Positions 1 through 6,635 of a stretch of 7,277 nt of DNA are shown piece after piece. The position numbers and the translations under genes are program-made. How positions within the stretch are numbered: the stretch's first letter is position 1; each line of letters opens with the position of its first letter. The DNA comes from Acidithiobacillus sp. GTDB taxonomy: Bacteria; Pseudomonadota; Gammaproteobacteria; Acidithiobacillales; Acidithiobacillaceae. Where the stretch lies: NCBI GenBank assembly GCA_028065135.1, contig JAPTWR010000132.1, forward strand, positions 1-7,277, in the 5' to 3' direction. The notes under the pieces are model-generated. The model was not told the DNA's origin and did not search any database. It worked only from the letters and a program-made list of their open reading frames with translations.

Positions 1-1
1 C

Positions 2-151
2 ATCGACAATCCCGCCTTCCTTGCCGCCCAACTGTCCGCCCGCCTGCAGCGGAAGATGCACGGGCGCAAAGTCGATGTTCTTCTCCTCGCCCCCAACCTA
101 AGCCATCTGCCCATCCATGATATCGCCATAGGCGAGGGAGTACGGTTGTGA
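2..151 (+). CDS. C-terminal part of a probable MNT-type nucleotidyltransferase domain protein (5' end outside window)
   Basis: An open frame runs from the window edge to a TGA at 149-151 and encodes 49 residues. The visible part includes the stretch GRKVDVLLLAPNL, followed by an ending of the type I-GEGVRL. This resembles the last strand and C-terminus of small MNT-like nucleotidyltransferases, where a second Asp in a 'vDv' strand follows the (missing) GSxxxGxxxxxSDxD active site and the protein ends in a '..eG..L' segment. Such proteins are often the antitoxin or AMP-transferase half of HEPN/MNT modules. No HEPN partner is visible downstream. The catalytic motif lies outside the window, so the family call is by resemblance only. 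The gene is probably not part of the polysaccharide operon, since a stem-loop separates it from the flippase. Confidence 0.55.
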   Translation: MDNPAFLAAQLSARLQRKMHGRKVDVLLLAPNLSHLPIHDIAIGEGVRL

Positions 152-152
152 A

Positions 153-175
153 GATCCCCGCCGCTACGCGGGGTC
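153..175. repeat. GC-rich stem-loop between the nucleotidyltransferase tail and the flippase
   Basis: CCCCGC at 156-161 pairs perfectly with GCGGGG at 168-173 around a 6-base loop. GA (153-154) and TC (174-175) extend the stem by two pairs if the T at 155 bulges. No T-tract follows, so this is not a standard intrinsic terminator. It could be an extragenic palindromic repeat or a weak transcriptional boundary. It lies only 10 bases upstream of the flippase ATG and could occlude translation initiation there. Confidence 0.5.
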
Positions 176-185
176 CTACACCTGC

Positions 186-1661
186 ATGACAGCAACACAT
201 TCCCCCCGCATCGCCCGGTCCACCCTCATCAATCTGGCGGGTCTGCTCATCCCCACTGTGGTTTCGCTGGCCACGGTGCCTCTTTATCTGCGCTGGATCG
301 GCGAAGTCCGTTACGGCGTCCTGCTCCTCGCTTTCACCCTGCTCGGTTATTTTGGTGCCTTTGACCTCGGGCTCGGGCGTGCCGTGGCGCAGCGGGTTGC
401 CCACCAGGAAAGCAGCGAAGAGCGCAACCGCACCTTCTGGACCGCCTTCCTTCTCAGCGCGGGCATGGGCGTATTGGGCGGGGTCGTTCTCTACTTTCTC
501 GGCCACTGGCTCTTTGCCGACATATTCCAGATTCCGGCCGCGTTGCGCGGCGAGGCCCAGAAGGCCATTCCCTGGCTTGCCGCCATCGTTCCCTTGGTAG
601 CCCTTATCTCAGTTCTGGCGGGCACTCTCGAAGCCCGTCAGGCCTTTCTTTCCCTCAATGCCAGCCAGATCATCGGCGTCATCGGCCTCCAGGCCTTCCC
701 GCTCCTCAGCGTCGCCCTCGGGCATGGCAGCATCGCCGCACTCATCGCCGCAGCCCTCGCTGGACGCCTGGTGGGGGTACTGGTCATGTTCTGGTTGACC
801 GCGCGCAGGCTGCCTTTTATGGGATGGCGGCCCGCCCTGCATCGCGCGGAGATCGGCCCCTTGCTGCGCTTTGGCGGCTGGGTGAGCGTCTCCGGTGCCG
901 TCATCCCCCTGCTCACCATCATCGACCGCCTCGTCATCGGCGCCAGACTCGGAGCCGCTGCCGTCACCGCCTACACCGTGCCCTTTAACCTTACCCAACG
1001 CCTCACCTATCTGCCCTATGCCCTCAGCACCACCCTTTTCCCGCGTTTTTCGCAGGCACAAGGGGAGGACGCCAAAGGGCTCTTGCGCCAAGCCGTCACT
1101 GCTCTTACCGCCATCCAGACCCCCTTCATCGTCCTCGCTATCCTGCTGATGCACCCCTTCCTTATCCTCTGGATCGGCGTGGACCTCGCCGCGAAGATGG
1201 CTCCGGTGGCCATCATTTTGCTGCTGGGCATCTGGATCAATGGCCCTGCCTATATTCCTTACGCCTACATGCCCGCCCAAGGGCGCCCCGACCTCATGAC
1301 CAAGTTTTATCTGGCTGAACTCGCGCCTTTTCTTTTCATTCTCTGGGTATTGATCGCGTGGCTGGGCATCGTGGGAGCGGCGCTGGCCTGGGCGATACGG
1401 AGCAGCGCGGACGCCATTTTTTGTTTTGCAGCCACCGGGACCATCAAAACTTACGGGCGAGCCATCAGTCTTACCGTGATCCCCGTCATCGCCGCCGTGC
1501 TCATAGCTTTTGCCACGCTGCCCGTCACTCTGGATATTTCAATGGGGGGAGCTATTCTCGCGGTTTCCTTGGGCATATCCTATTACCTGTTACCGGAAGC
1601 GCTACGCGTTCGCATGACATTCTGGCGAAAGCCCCCGCTGTCCCCGCATTTTTCGGAGTAG
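186..1661 (+). CDS. Wzx-like oligosaccharide flippase (polysaccharide biosynthesis membrane protein)
   Basis: This 491-residue inner-membrane protein probably flips undecaprenyl-pyrophosphate-linked oligosaccharide from cytoplasm to periplasm. The sequence shows about 12-14 hydrophobic segments (for example around residues 13-34, 42-62, 86-108, 128-148, 160-178, 182-204, 228-250, 305-330, 337-358, 372-394, 396-416, 425-446 and 452-470). The N-terminus has the family pattern: a first helix ending in VPLYLRWIGEVRYG (31-44), then a second helix with DLGLGRAVAQR (60-70). The length is normal for Wzx-type proteins. The ATG at 186 has no clear Shine-Dalgarno sequence; the first base of the codon follows a stem-loop closely. 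The coding sequence is strikingly GC- and C-rich compared with the genes downstream. The methyltransferase begins 4 bases after its stop. Substrate specificity cannot be read from sequence. Confidence 0.88.
   Translation: MTATHSPRIARSTLINLAGLLIPTVVSLATVPLYLRWIGEVRYGVLLLAFTLLGYFGAFDLGLGRAVAQRVAHQESSEERNRTFWTAFLLSAGMGVLGGVVLYFLGHWLFADIFQIPAALRGEAQKAIPWLAAIVPLVALISVLAGTLEARQAFLSLNASQIIGVIGLQAFPLLSVALGHGSIAALIAAALAGRLVGVLVMFWLTARRLPFMGWRPALHRAEIGPLLRFGGWVSVSGAVIPLLTIIDRLVIGARLGAAAVTAYTVPFNLTQRLTYLPYALSTTLFPRFSQAQGEDAKGLLRQAVTALTAIQTPFIVLAILLMHPFLILWIGVDLAAKMAPVAIILLLGIWINGPAYIPYAYMPAQGRPDLMTKFYLAELAPFLFILWVLIAWLGIVGAALAWAIRSSADAIFCFAATGTIKTYGRAISLTVIPVIAAVLIAFATLPVTLDISMGGAILAVSLGISYYLLPEALRVRMTFWRKPPLSPHFSE
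1655..1658 (+). promoter_or_regulatory. Ribosome binding site for the methyltransferase, inside the flippase 3' end
   Basis: GGAG lies 7 bases upstream of the ATG at 1666 and overlaps the last codons of the flippase. This supports 1666 rather than the in-frame ATG at 1678 and suggests coupled expression of the two genes. Confidence 0.6.
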
Positions 1662-1665
1662 TAGC

Positions 1666-2487
1666 ATGACTGCCCCTATGAACAGAATCAAAGCGGCCAT
1701 CCGCAAAACACCCTTGTTTGGGCCGCTTAAATGGTTTGCAGCTATCCTGGGACGTAGCAGTTATCCCCTGCCGTTCGCCCGTACCTTACCTGCGGAACCA
1801 TTTTTAGAACGAGCCATAGTACGCGTCGGCCACGCTCCCGACCCGGATCGCCGCGAGGAACAGTTTTATAGTTATTTCAGCGAAATCTGGGCCGACGGTT
1901 ATGAAGATGGGATGGCCCAACAATACGCTGCCTATCTGCCCCACATCCCCAAAGGCTGCTTTTTACCTTTTTTGGACATTGGCTGCGGTGCCGGTGAGTT
2001 TGTCCAATTTTTGAGTACACATGGCATCCCGGCACAGGGTATCGATAGCAATGCTATAGAAGTCGCCAGAGCCAAGGAACGCGGCCTAGATGTCCACTGT
2101 GCCGATGCACTCAGCTATTTGCACACGCACCAAGGGTGCTTTTCCGGGATTTCCCTGATCGAGGTCATCGAGCACATTCCCCCAGGCTCTATCGCCCCGC
2201 TCTTGTCCGCAATCTACCGGGCATTAGCACCGGATGGCGTGGTGTTGCTAGAAACCATCAACATTAAAAACCCCATAGCAGTCAATACATTTTATACGGA
2301 CCCGACTCATACCCGTCCCATCCCCTCGGATTATCTAGCATTTTTAACGCAATGGATGGGCTTTGCGGATGCAAATATTGTTTACAGCAGTCCAATGGCA
2401 TTCACCTATGAACAGTCCCTTGATCCTTCAAGAGCTTATTTTTCATATGCAATCATAGCCAAAAAGCGCCCGATGATTCCACTATGA
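1666..2487 (+). CDS. Class I SAM-dependent methyltransferase, resembling O-antigen/polysaccharide methyltransferases
   Basis: This 273-residue protein is predicted to transfer a methyl group from S-adenosylmethionine. The SAM-binding motif I is LDIGCGAGEF (103-112), followed by GIDSN (125-129, the acidic residue that contacts the ribose) and ADA (146-148). EVIEHI (166-171) is the usual motif-IV region. The C-terminal TFYTDPTHTRPIPSDYL (208-224) resembles the 'DPTHxRP' stretch of methyltransferase domains in WbdD-type chain-terminating enzymes and related polysaccharide methyltransferases. The roughly 100-residue N-terminal extension has no domain I recognise, and there is no kinase domain. 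It starts 4 bases after the flippase stop with a good GGAG site. The likely substrate is a sugar hydroxyl of the lipid-linked glycan or its terminus, which is inferred from family and position. Confidence 0.85.
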   Translation: MTAPMNRIKAAIRKTPLFGPLKWFAAILGRSSYPLPFARTLPAEPFLERAIVRVGHAPDPDRREEQFYSYFSEIWADGYEDGMAQQYAAYLPHIPKGCFLPFLDIGCGAGEFVQFLSTHGIPAQGIDSNAIEVARAKERGLDVHCADALSYLHTHQGCFSGISLIEVIEHIPPGSIAPLLSAIYRALAPDGVVLLETINIKNPIAVNTFYTDPTHTRPIPSDYLAFLTQWMGFADANIVYSSPMAFTYEQSLDPSRAYFSYAIIAKKRPMIPL

Positions 2488-2619
2488 AACCCCTGGTCAC
2501 ACATTGCCAATAAAACAAAAGCCAAGATGGTAGCCAAACGGCGGATACGCATGGCTCACAACTTATTGTAAGACATAGATTATCTTCCATTGATTTTTCA
2601 ATGTATTGATGAGGTCGTT
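2488..2619. other. Intergenic region between the methyltransferase and the first glycosyltransferase
   Basis: These 132 non-coding bases carry a shift from mixed to AT-rich composition. GCCAA occurs three times (2506-2510, 2521-2525, 2533-2537). I see no convincing sigma-70 promoter pair or terminator. It may be a junction between a conserved and an exchanged part of the locus. Confidence 0.4.
2611..2614 (+). promoter_or_regulatory. Ribosome binding site that fixes the glycosyltransferase start at 2620
   Basis: GAGG sits 5 bases before the ATG at 2620. The longer frame would begin with a TTG at 2590, which has no comparable site upstream. I therefore prefer the ATG. Confidence 0.6.
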
Positions 2620-4041
2620 ATGAAATCTGAAAATCAAGGATTACCTATAACACGAAAAGCAATAATGGCACCTAGAGAGCGGCTACGCCGCTTCCTGGCC
2701 AATTCTACGGCAATCGATTTTCTACGGAAACGGTTACATAATTTTCCAATACTGCAAGAGATGGTGGGATTGGCCTCATATTCATTTAGAAAAAGAGCAT
2801 TTATTGACACCGGCAAACCAATTTCAGTAGATTTCAAATATAATCACGCAACAACAGCTAACAACAAGCATCAACTCTTGATAGATGTGTCTGGAGTCGA
2901 ATTGCGGGACGTGCATACTGGAGTACAACGAGTCACACGTAGCCTGTTGAAGGAACTGCTGGATAATCCTCCTGGCGGGTTTGTCGTGGAACCGGTATAT
3001 ACTGATGCATCTGGGCATATCCGATATGCTCGGAGATTCTTATGCGCTATAAATCAAGAGACCCATGAGTCAGAGGATTCTATAGTTGTAGTATACCCAG
3101 GAGACATTTTTTATTGCCCTGATCTTTATTTTCCTTGCCCCTTTTCGGCGCTTTCAGATCTACAACGGCAAGGTTTGCATATTTGTTTTACTATATATGA
3201 TCTAATTCCCTTTAAATATCCAGACCTATTCTCAAAGGCTTTCTATAATCCTTTTAATGACTGGTTTTCTGGAGTATTAGCAATTGCAGATAGCGTCGTT
3301 TGCGATTCGCGTGCGGTGGCTGATGAAGTGGTGGCATGGCTTGATGGTCATCCGTACATCTGTGATAGAGCATTGCCTATCGGCTTCTTCCACTTGGGGG
3401 CAGATATAGAAGCTAGTAAACCTACTTCTGGCGTGGTCAATGAAGGGGAAGAAGTTCTTGTTGCATGTGAAAAACGTCCGACCATGTTGATGGTTGGTAC
3501 TGTTGAAGCACGTAAGGGTCATGCTCAGGTTTTGGCTGCGATGGATCTACTTTGGCGGGCTGAAGTGGATATCAACCTGATCATAATTGGAAGAGAGGGA
3601 GGATGGCGCACTCAAAAATTAACTCGCCAACTACGTCGACATCCAGAGCGAAATCAGCGATTATTTTGGCTGGAAAGAGCGAGTGACGCCTTATTGCTGA
3701 AATTATACGCGTCAGTCTCTGCACTTGTTGCAGCATCCTTTGCCGAAGGCTTTGGCTTGCCCTTGATAGAAGCAGCCCGTCAGGGTCTACCCATTCTTGC
3801 ACGTGATATTCCTGTATTCCGCGAAGTCGCGGGCGATTACGCTTTTTACTTCCAGGGCGAATATCCTGAAGATCTTTCTGAGGCAATTCACCAGTGGTTA
3901 GTACTTTATACGAAGGGTTGCGCACCTTCATCCATAGGGCTGCCTTGGCTTACTTGGGCGCAAAGTTCACGACAACTTCAGGACTTGATTGTGGGAAATA
4001 AGTGGTACCAAATATGGATGCCTGAAACAAAGGAAATGTAA
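2620..4041 (+). CDS. Glycosyltransferase family 4 (GT-B fold, group 1)
   Basis: The product is 473 residues from the preferred ATG at 2620; the frame can be extended to a TTG at 2590. It is a cytoplasmic or membrane-associated retaining glycosyltransferase that would add a sugar from a nucleotide-sugar donor to the growing lipid-linked glycan. The N-terminal Rossmann half starts near residue 85 with LLIDVSG (86-92) and the acceptor-side motif TGVQRV (100-105). TIYDLIPFKYPDLF (191-204) is the usual 'hDl.p...p..f' segment. The C-terminal half has VGTVEARKG (292-300) and the donor-binding E-x7-E motif EGFGLPLIE (E376, E384). The basic N-terminal 80 residues have no recognised domain. It is more AT-rich than the flippase. 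It resembles mannosyl- or rhamnosyltransferase-type GT4 enzymes, but the sugar and linkage cannot be assigned. Confidence 0.87.
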   Translation: MKSENQGLPITRKAIMAPRERLRRFLANSTAIDFLRKRLHNFPILQEMVGLASYSFRKRAFIDTGKPISVDFKYNHATTANNKHQLLIDVSGVELRDVHTGVQRVTRSLLKELLDNPPGGFVVEPVYTDASGHIRYARRFLCAINQETHESEDSIVVVYPGDIFYCPDLYFPCPFSALSDLQRQGLHICFTIYDLIPFKYPDLFSKAFYNPFNDWFSGVLAIADSVVCDSRAVADEVVAWLDGHPYICDRALPIGFFHLGADIEASKPTSGVVNEGEEVLVACEKRPTMLMVGTVEARKGHAQVLAAMDLLWRAEVDINLIIIGREGGWRTQKLTRQLRRHPERNQRLFWLERASDALLLKLYASVSALVAASFAEGFGLPLIEAARQGLPILARDIPVFREVAGDYAFYFQGEYPEDLSEAIHQWLVLYTKGCAPSSIGLPWLTWAQSSRQLQDLIVGNKWYQIWMPETKEM

Positions 4042-4090
4042 TTAGACATCATGTGGGGAACAAATATCCTCAATGTTCATGAACTGTTTA

Positions 4091-4118
4091 TTTATAATGC
4101 TAAACCAGCGGTTATAAT
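4091..4118 (+). promoter_or_regulatory. Candidate sigma-70 promoter upstream of the polymerase/ligase-like gene
   Basis: The 172-base gap 4042-4213 is AT-rich. A perfect TATAAT occurs at 4113-4118 with TTTATA (4 of 6 matches to TTGACA) at 4091-4096, a 16-base spacing. A second perfect TATAAT lies at 4093-4098, without a good -35. Perfect -10 boxes are easily found by chance in AT-rich DNA, so this is tentative. It would give the downstream genes their own transcript. Confidence 0.35.
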
Positions 4119-4203
4119 TTTTGTTATAGGCATTGTAAAATCTGCAGACAATATCGAGATAGTTTCGATTCCAGCTCATTTGTATCGGTTATGATTTTTC
4201 AGC

Positions 4204-4207
4204 GGAG
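4204..4207 (+). promoter_or_regulatory. Ribosome binding site of the polymerase/ligase-like gene
   Basis: GGAG is placed 6 bases before the ATG at 4214, supporting that start. Confidence 0.6.
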
Positions 4208-4213
4208 ACATTC

Positions 4214-5221
4214 ATGCTTGTCCCTATACGGAAGTACGCAGGAGAGAATACCAAAGAACTCATATTGAGCCTTTGGTTTTTGTCTATGTGGTATTTTATC
4301 TATTTTGATGGGTTACAATGGACAGTGCAATTCGCACTATTTAATAGGCTGGTCACGCCAACAAACATGCCGGTCGCATTGTTGCTGCTGTTTTCCCTGA
4401 TAATTATAATCACGAAAGGGGGCCTAAATAATAATCACGTTGGCATTACGGCGTTGATTCTATTTTTATACTTATTTATTGTAAATTTACTGTTTGTGGC
4501 ACTCAACGGCAACCCGGACCTATCGTCTCATCTACTAATCGCTAACCTCGTGGTTGTTCCCGCATATTATTTGTTGATTTCTGTCTTATTGTTGTCGCGG
4601 TGGAGGATCTCTGAATCAGTCGCGAGAAAAACGATTATCTTTATGGGGCTAATCGCCATCCTGGTGGCGTGTAGGCAACAGTTATATGGGTACTCTAGCG
4701 AAGAATTGAAAGTGCTGACTACAGCGCACGCAACAAATTTTAATTTTTATGGTTCTATACGCCCTGCCTCAATCTTCTTAATTCCCGGAGAGTATAGTAT
4801 ATTTGTTGCCTTTCTATTTGTGTTTACGTTATCGTATTTAATGAGTCACAGACAAACATTGGTAACGAAATCGTTACTTTTAATTGTGCTCTGCGGATTG
4901 GTGCCAGCGGAGTATTTTGCATTCGCAAGAAATGGCATCCTACTCATGATATTGGCAACAGTGTTCACACTGCTACTTCATTATAAGAAGCCATCGAAAT
5001 TTATGGTTTGGACTCCATATGTAACCTTTTGCCTTGGCCTGATGGTATATAGTTTTGCGCCATTTCTATCTTCACTCATGCATTCGGATCTCAGAAAAGT
5101 GATATCGGATGCCAGCATGATTATGCGGTATAAGGAGCTGGCACCAATCCGCAGAGCACAATTAAAAGTAACGATTTCGTTACCAATGTTTGTCTGTGAC
5201 TCATTAAATACGATAACGTAA
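4214..5221 (+). CDS. O-antigen polymerase/ligase-like membrane protein (Wzy/WaaL class), C-terminally interrupted
   Basis: The 335-residue open frame has hydrophobic segments near residues 17-37, 52-68, 78-97, 107-128, 139-153, 193-210, 218-234, 240-256 and 267-285. The stretch SIRPASIFLIPGEYSIF (181-197) and AFARNGILL (235-243) match the pattern of Wzy/O-antigen ligase-like proteins, where an Arg near 'RPxSiF.sPgeys' and an 'aRng' helix start are typical. Such proteins polymerise or transfer undecaprenyl-linked glycan units in the periplasm. From base 5137 (residue 308 onward) the sequence is the exact reverse complement of 4760-4908, so the last roughly 27 residues are antisense-derived, ending at a TAA (5219-5221). 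The expected periplasmic loop is missing, and the natural C-terminus resumes in the same frame after 5285. Probably non-functional as written. Wzy and WaaL cannot be told apart here. Confidence 0.75.
   Translation: MLVPIRKYAGENTKELILSLWFLSMWYFIYFDGLQWTVQFALFNRLVTPTNMPVALLLLFSLIIIITKGGLNNNHVGITALILFLYLFIVNLLFVALNGNPDLSSHLLIANLVVVPAYYLLISVLLLSRWRISESVARKTIIFMGLIAILVACRQQLYGYSSEELKVLTTAHATNFNFYGSIRPASIFLIPGEYSIFVAFLFVFTLSYLMSHRQTLVTKSLLLIVLCGLVPAEYFAFARNGILLMILATVFTLLLHYKKPSKFMVWTPYVTFCLGLMVYSFAPFLSSLMHSDLRKVISDASMIMRYKELAPIRRAQLKVTISLPMFVCDSLNTIT
4760..4908 (+). repeat. Left arm of a perfect 149-bp inverted repeat (native copy)
   Basis: Every base pairs with 5137-5285 (position i matches the complement of 10045 minus i). 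I checked this in ten-base blocks along the whole arm. The match stops at 4759/5286 and at 4909/5136. In the gene's frame this arm encodes plausible membrane-protein sequence that fits the family, so it is the original copy. It contains a smaller dyad, GTAACGA-AA-TCGTTAC, at 4862-4877. Confidence 0.97.
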
Positions 5222-5285
5222 ACACAAATAGAAAGGCAACAAATATACTATACTCTCCGGGAATTAAGAAGATTGAGGCAGGGCG
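5137..5285 (-). repeat. Right arm of the perfect 149-bp inverted repeat (derived copy)
   Basis: This is the exact reverse complement of 4760-4908, separated from it by 228 unique bases (4909-5136). In the reading frame of the membrane gene it yields a hydrophilic, family-unlike peptide with one in-frame stop, so it is the inserted or substituted copy. It could be a real templated inverted duplication or an assembly/amplification chimera. Confidence 0.97.
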
Positions 5286-5530
5286 GTGTTGTTGGACTTC
5301 TACTGTGGGCCACGTTTATGTGGAGATTATGGATGTTTCTGTATTATCATACAGCGAAAGCGCCTTCGCCATTGCGAGTCGCGTTGTTGTCAGTAGTGGC
5401 TACATGGCCAGCTGTCGCTTTCTTTATTAGCTCGCTACAATATTTGATATTTATTTTCTTGGCTCTAGCTATTTTAAATCAACAGCCCGTTGGTAGTCAA
5501 ATTTACAGGAAATTTAGCCTTGTCCAGTAA
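5273..5530 (+). pseudogene. C-terminal fragment of the interrupted polymerase/ligase-like gene
   Basis: An open stretch of 85 codons starts at a TTG (5273) that lies inside the right repeat arm, so this start is probably not real. The native part begins at about 5286 with GGVVGLLLW, followed by two or more hydrophobic helices (a VAFFISSLQYLIFIFLALAI-type segment near the end). Wzy/ligase-like proteins commonly have a 'gg..Gll' turn before their final helices. The frame is the same as that of 4214-5221, and only one stop (TAA, 5219-5221) separates them. The full gene 4214-5530 would encode about 438 residues, normal for the family. I read this as the detached end of that gene and not an independent gene. 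Confidence 0.75.
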
Positions 5531-5538
5531 ATCTAAAT

Positions 5539-5542
5539 AGGA
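5539..5542 (+). promoter_or_regulatory. Ribosome binding site of the second glycosyltransferase
   Basis: AGGA lies 8 bases before the ATG at 5551. The gene follows the stop of the membrane gene by only 20 bases, consistent with one operon. Confidence 0.55.
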
Positions 5543-5550
5543 TATATGAG

Positions 5551-6594
5551 ATGACGTTTGTAGTAAATGTCCGCATACTCTCTTATCGCACATCAGGTTT
5601 GCAACGATACCTACTGGAGCTGTTGCAACGGATGCCGATTGACGATATCCGCCAGATCGCACCCCGAAATACTCTAGGCGTTACAAAAGCCCATATCTGG
5701 GAGCAGGCGGTATTACCACTGAGCGTGCATGGCAAGCTGCTTTGGAGCCCTAGTAATAGTGGACCGATAACAAAGACCGGTCAAGTGGTGACCATTCATG
5801 ATGTTGTTCGTCTAGATCATCCTGAATTTTTTAATTCGCGCAATGCTGCCTGGTATCGCTTTCTTACCCCAAGATTGGCGCGGCGGGTTAAGCGCGTAAT
5901 TGCAGATTCAGAGTTTACCAAATCACGACTTCTTGAATTGGCTGGAATCCCTGATGATAAGGTTATCGTCATCCATTTGGGGGTAGATGCCCGCTTTGTT
6001 CCACAAGAGGGTGAACGAGTGATGCACACGATCCAAAAACTCAAATTGCCGACAAACCGTTACGTGTTAAGCCTCGGGGCACTTGGACCCCACAAGAATC
6101 TCGGTCGATTGCTACGTGCGTGGCAAATTATCTATAGCAGTTTGCCAGAAGATGTATGGTTGATTGTAGTTGGTGCGAAGGGAAAAAATCTGGTGTTTCA
6201 GGAAGTGCCAGAGTTGACGACACTGCCGCCGCGAGTTTTTCTCACCGGGCATATCCCCGATGAGCTTCTTCCCTCTTTATACTCTGGTGCCATGGCCTTT
6301 GCATATCCGTCGGTCTATGAAGGCTTCGGGCTTCCTCCTCTAGAGGCGATGGCATCAGGTACCCCTACACTGGTGGGTAACCGTGCTTCGTTGCCGGAGG
6401 TGGTGGGGGATGCCGCCGTGCAAGTGGACCCTTTTGACATCGAAGCCATCGCGGACGGTCTTCATAGGCTGATCGAGGATGCTTCCCTGCGCGCGGTGCT
6501 ACGGGAGAAAGGTCTGGATCGGGCCGGACAGTTTAACTGGGATAAAACCGCCGAACAGACCTGGCGGGTGCTTGCGGAGGCTGCGGAAGACTGA
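5551..6594 (+). CDS. Glycosyltransferase family 4 (GT-B fold, group 1)
   Basis: The 347-residue product is a complete, compact GT4 enzyme that would add one sugar to the lipid-linked glycan at the cytoplasmic membrane face. The N-terminal half has TSGLQRY (14-20, acceptor side) and TIHDVVRLDHPEFF (81-94). HLGVD (142-146) marks the domain linker. The C-terminal half has LSLGALGPHKNL (173-184), which carries the donor-phosphate Lys, and the E-x7-E motif EGFGLPPLE (E257, E265). The pattern resembles mannosyltransferase-type GT4 proteins of O-antigen loci, but sugar specificity is not readable. Composition changes within the gene: 28 of 60 bases are G/C in 5821-5880 but 40 of 60 in 6361-6420, possibly an internal recombination boundary. 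Its TGA overlaps the ATG of a vestigial glycosyltransferase (TGATG at 6592-6596). Confidence 0.9.
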   Translation: MTFVVNVRILSYRTSGLQRYLLELLQRMPIDDIRQIAPRNTLGVTKAHIWEQAVLPLSVHGKLLWSPSNSGPITKTGQVVTIHDVVRLDHPEFFNSRNAAWYRFLTPRLARRVKRVIADSEFTKSRLLELAGIPDDKVIVIHLGVDARFVPQEGERVMHTIQKLKLPTNRYVLSLGALGPHKNLGRLLRAWQIIYSSLPEDVWLIVVGAKGKNLVFQEVPELTTLPPRVFLTGHIPDELLPSLYSGAMAFAYPSVYEGFGLPPLEAMASGTPTLVGNRASLPEVVGDAAVQVDPFDIEAIADGLHRLIEDASLRAVLREKGLDRAGQFNWDKTAEQTWRVLAEAAED

Positions 6595-6635
6595 TGCGCA
6601 TAGCCATAGTGCATGACTGGGAAGCGCCTTGGTGA
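6594..6635 (+). pseudogene. Vestigial 5' end of a glycosyltransferase gene (stub of 13 codons)
   Basis: The ATG at 6594 overlaps the preceding stop as TGATG, the typical layout of translationally coupled operon genes. Its first nine codons read MRIAIVHDW, almost the same as MRRVAIVHDW at the start of the glycosyltransferase at 7128. Immediately after the TGG codon the similarity ends and a TGA follows at 6633-6635. The DNA over 6600-6620 matches 7136-7156 at 18 of 21 positions, so this is a diverged relative and not a fresh duplicate. The rest of the gene has been deleted or displaced by the HicBA region. Confidence 0.65.

Noticed and set aside
609..1280. 223-codon open frame on the minus strand opposite the flippase
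   Set aside because: Its product is a low-complexity Gly/Asp/Glu-rich peptide expected from the antisense of GC-rich membrane-protein codons. The + strand frame clearly encodes a flippase.
2506..2537. Three GCCAA copies as a CRISPR-like or iteron array
   Set aside because: The units are only five bases long and irregularly spaced (15 and 12 bases), which is easily chance.
2590..2619. TTG start that would lengthen the glycosyltransferase by 10 residues
   Set aside because: There is no good ribosome binding site before it, whereas GAGG precedes the ATG at 2620 at good spacing.
3581..3931. 116-codon minus-strand open frame
   Set aside because: It lies entirely within the glycosyltransferase at 2620-4041, whose motifs are clear, and has no recognisable domain.
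4760..5285. Insertion sequence or transposon with 149-bp terminal inverted repeats
   Set aside because: The 228-base interior is continuous coding sequence of the host membrane gene, with no transposase and no target-site duplication. The left arm is native gene sequence.
4760..5285. Phase-variable invertible switch
   Set aside because: Inverting the spacer leads to a TAA five codons after the left arm, so neither orientation gives an intact gene. No invertase gene is in the window.
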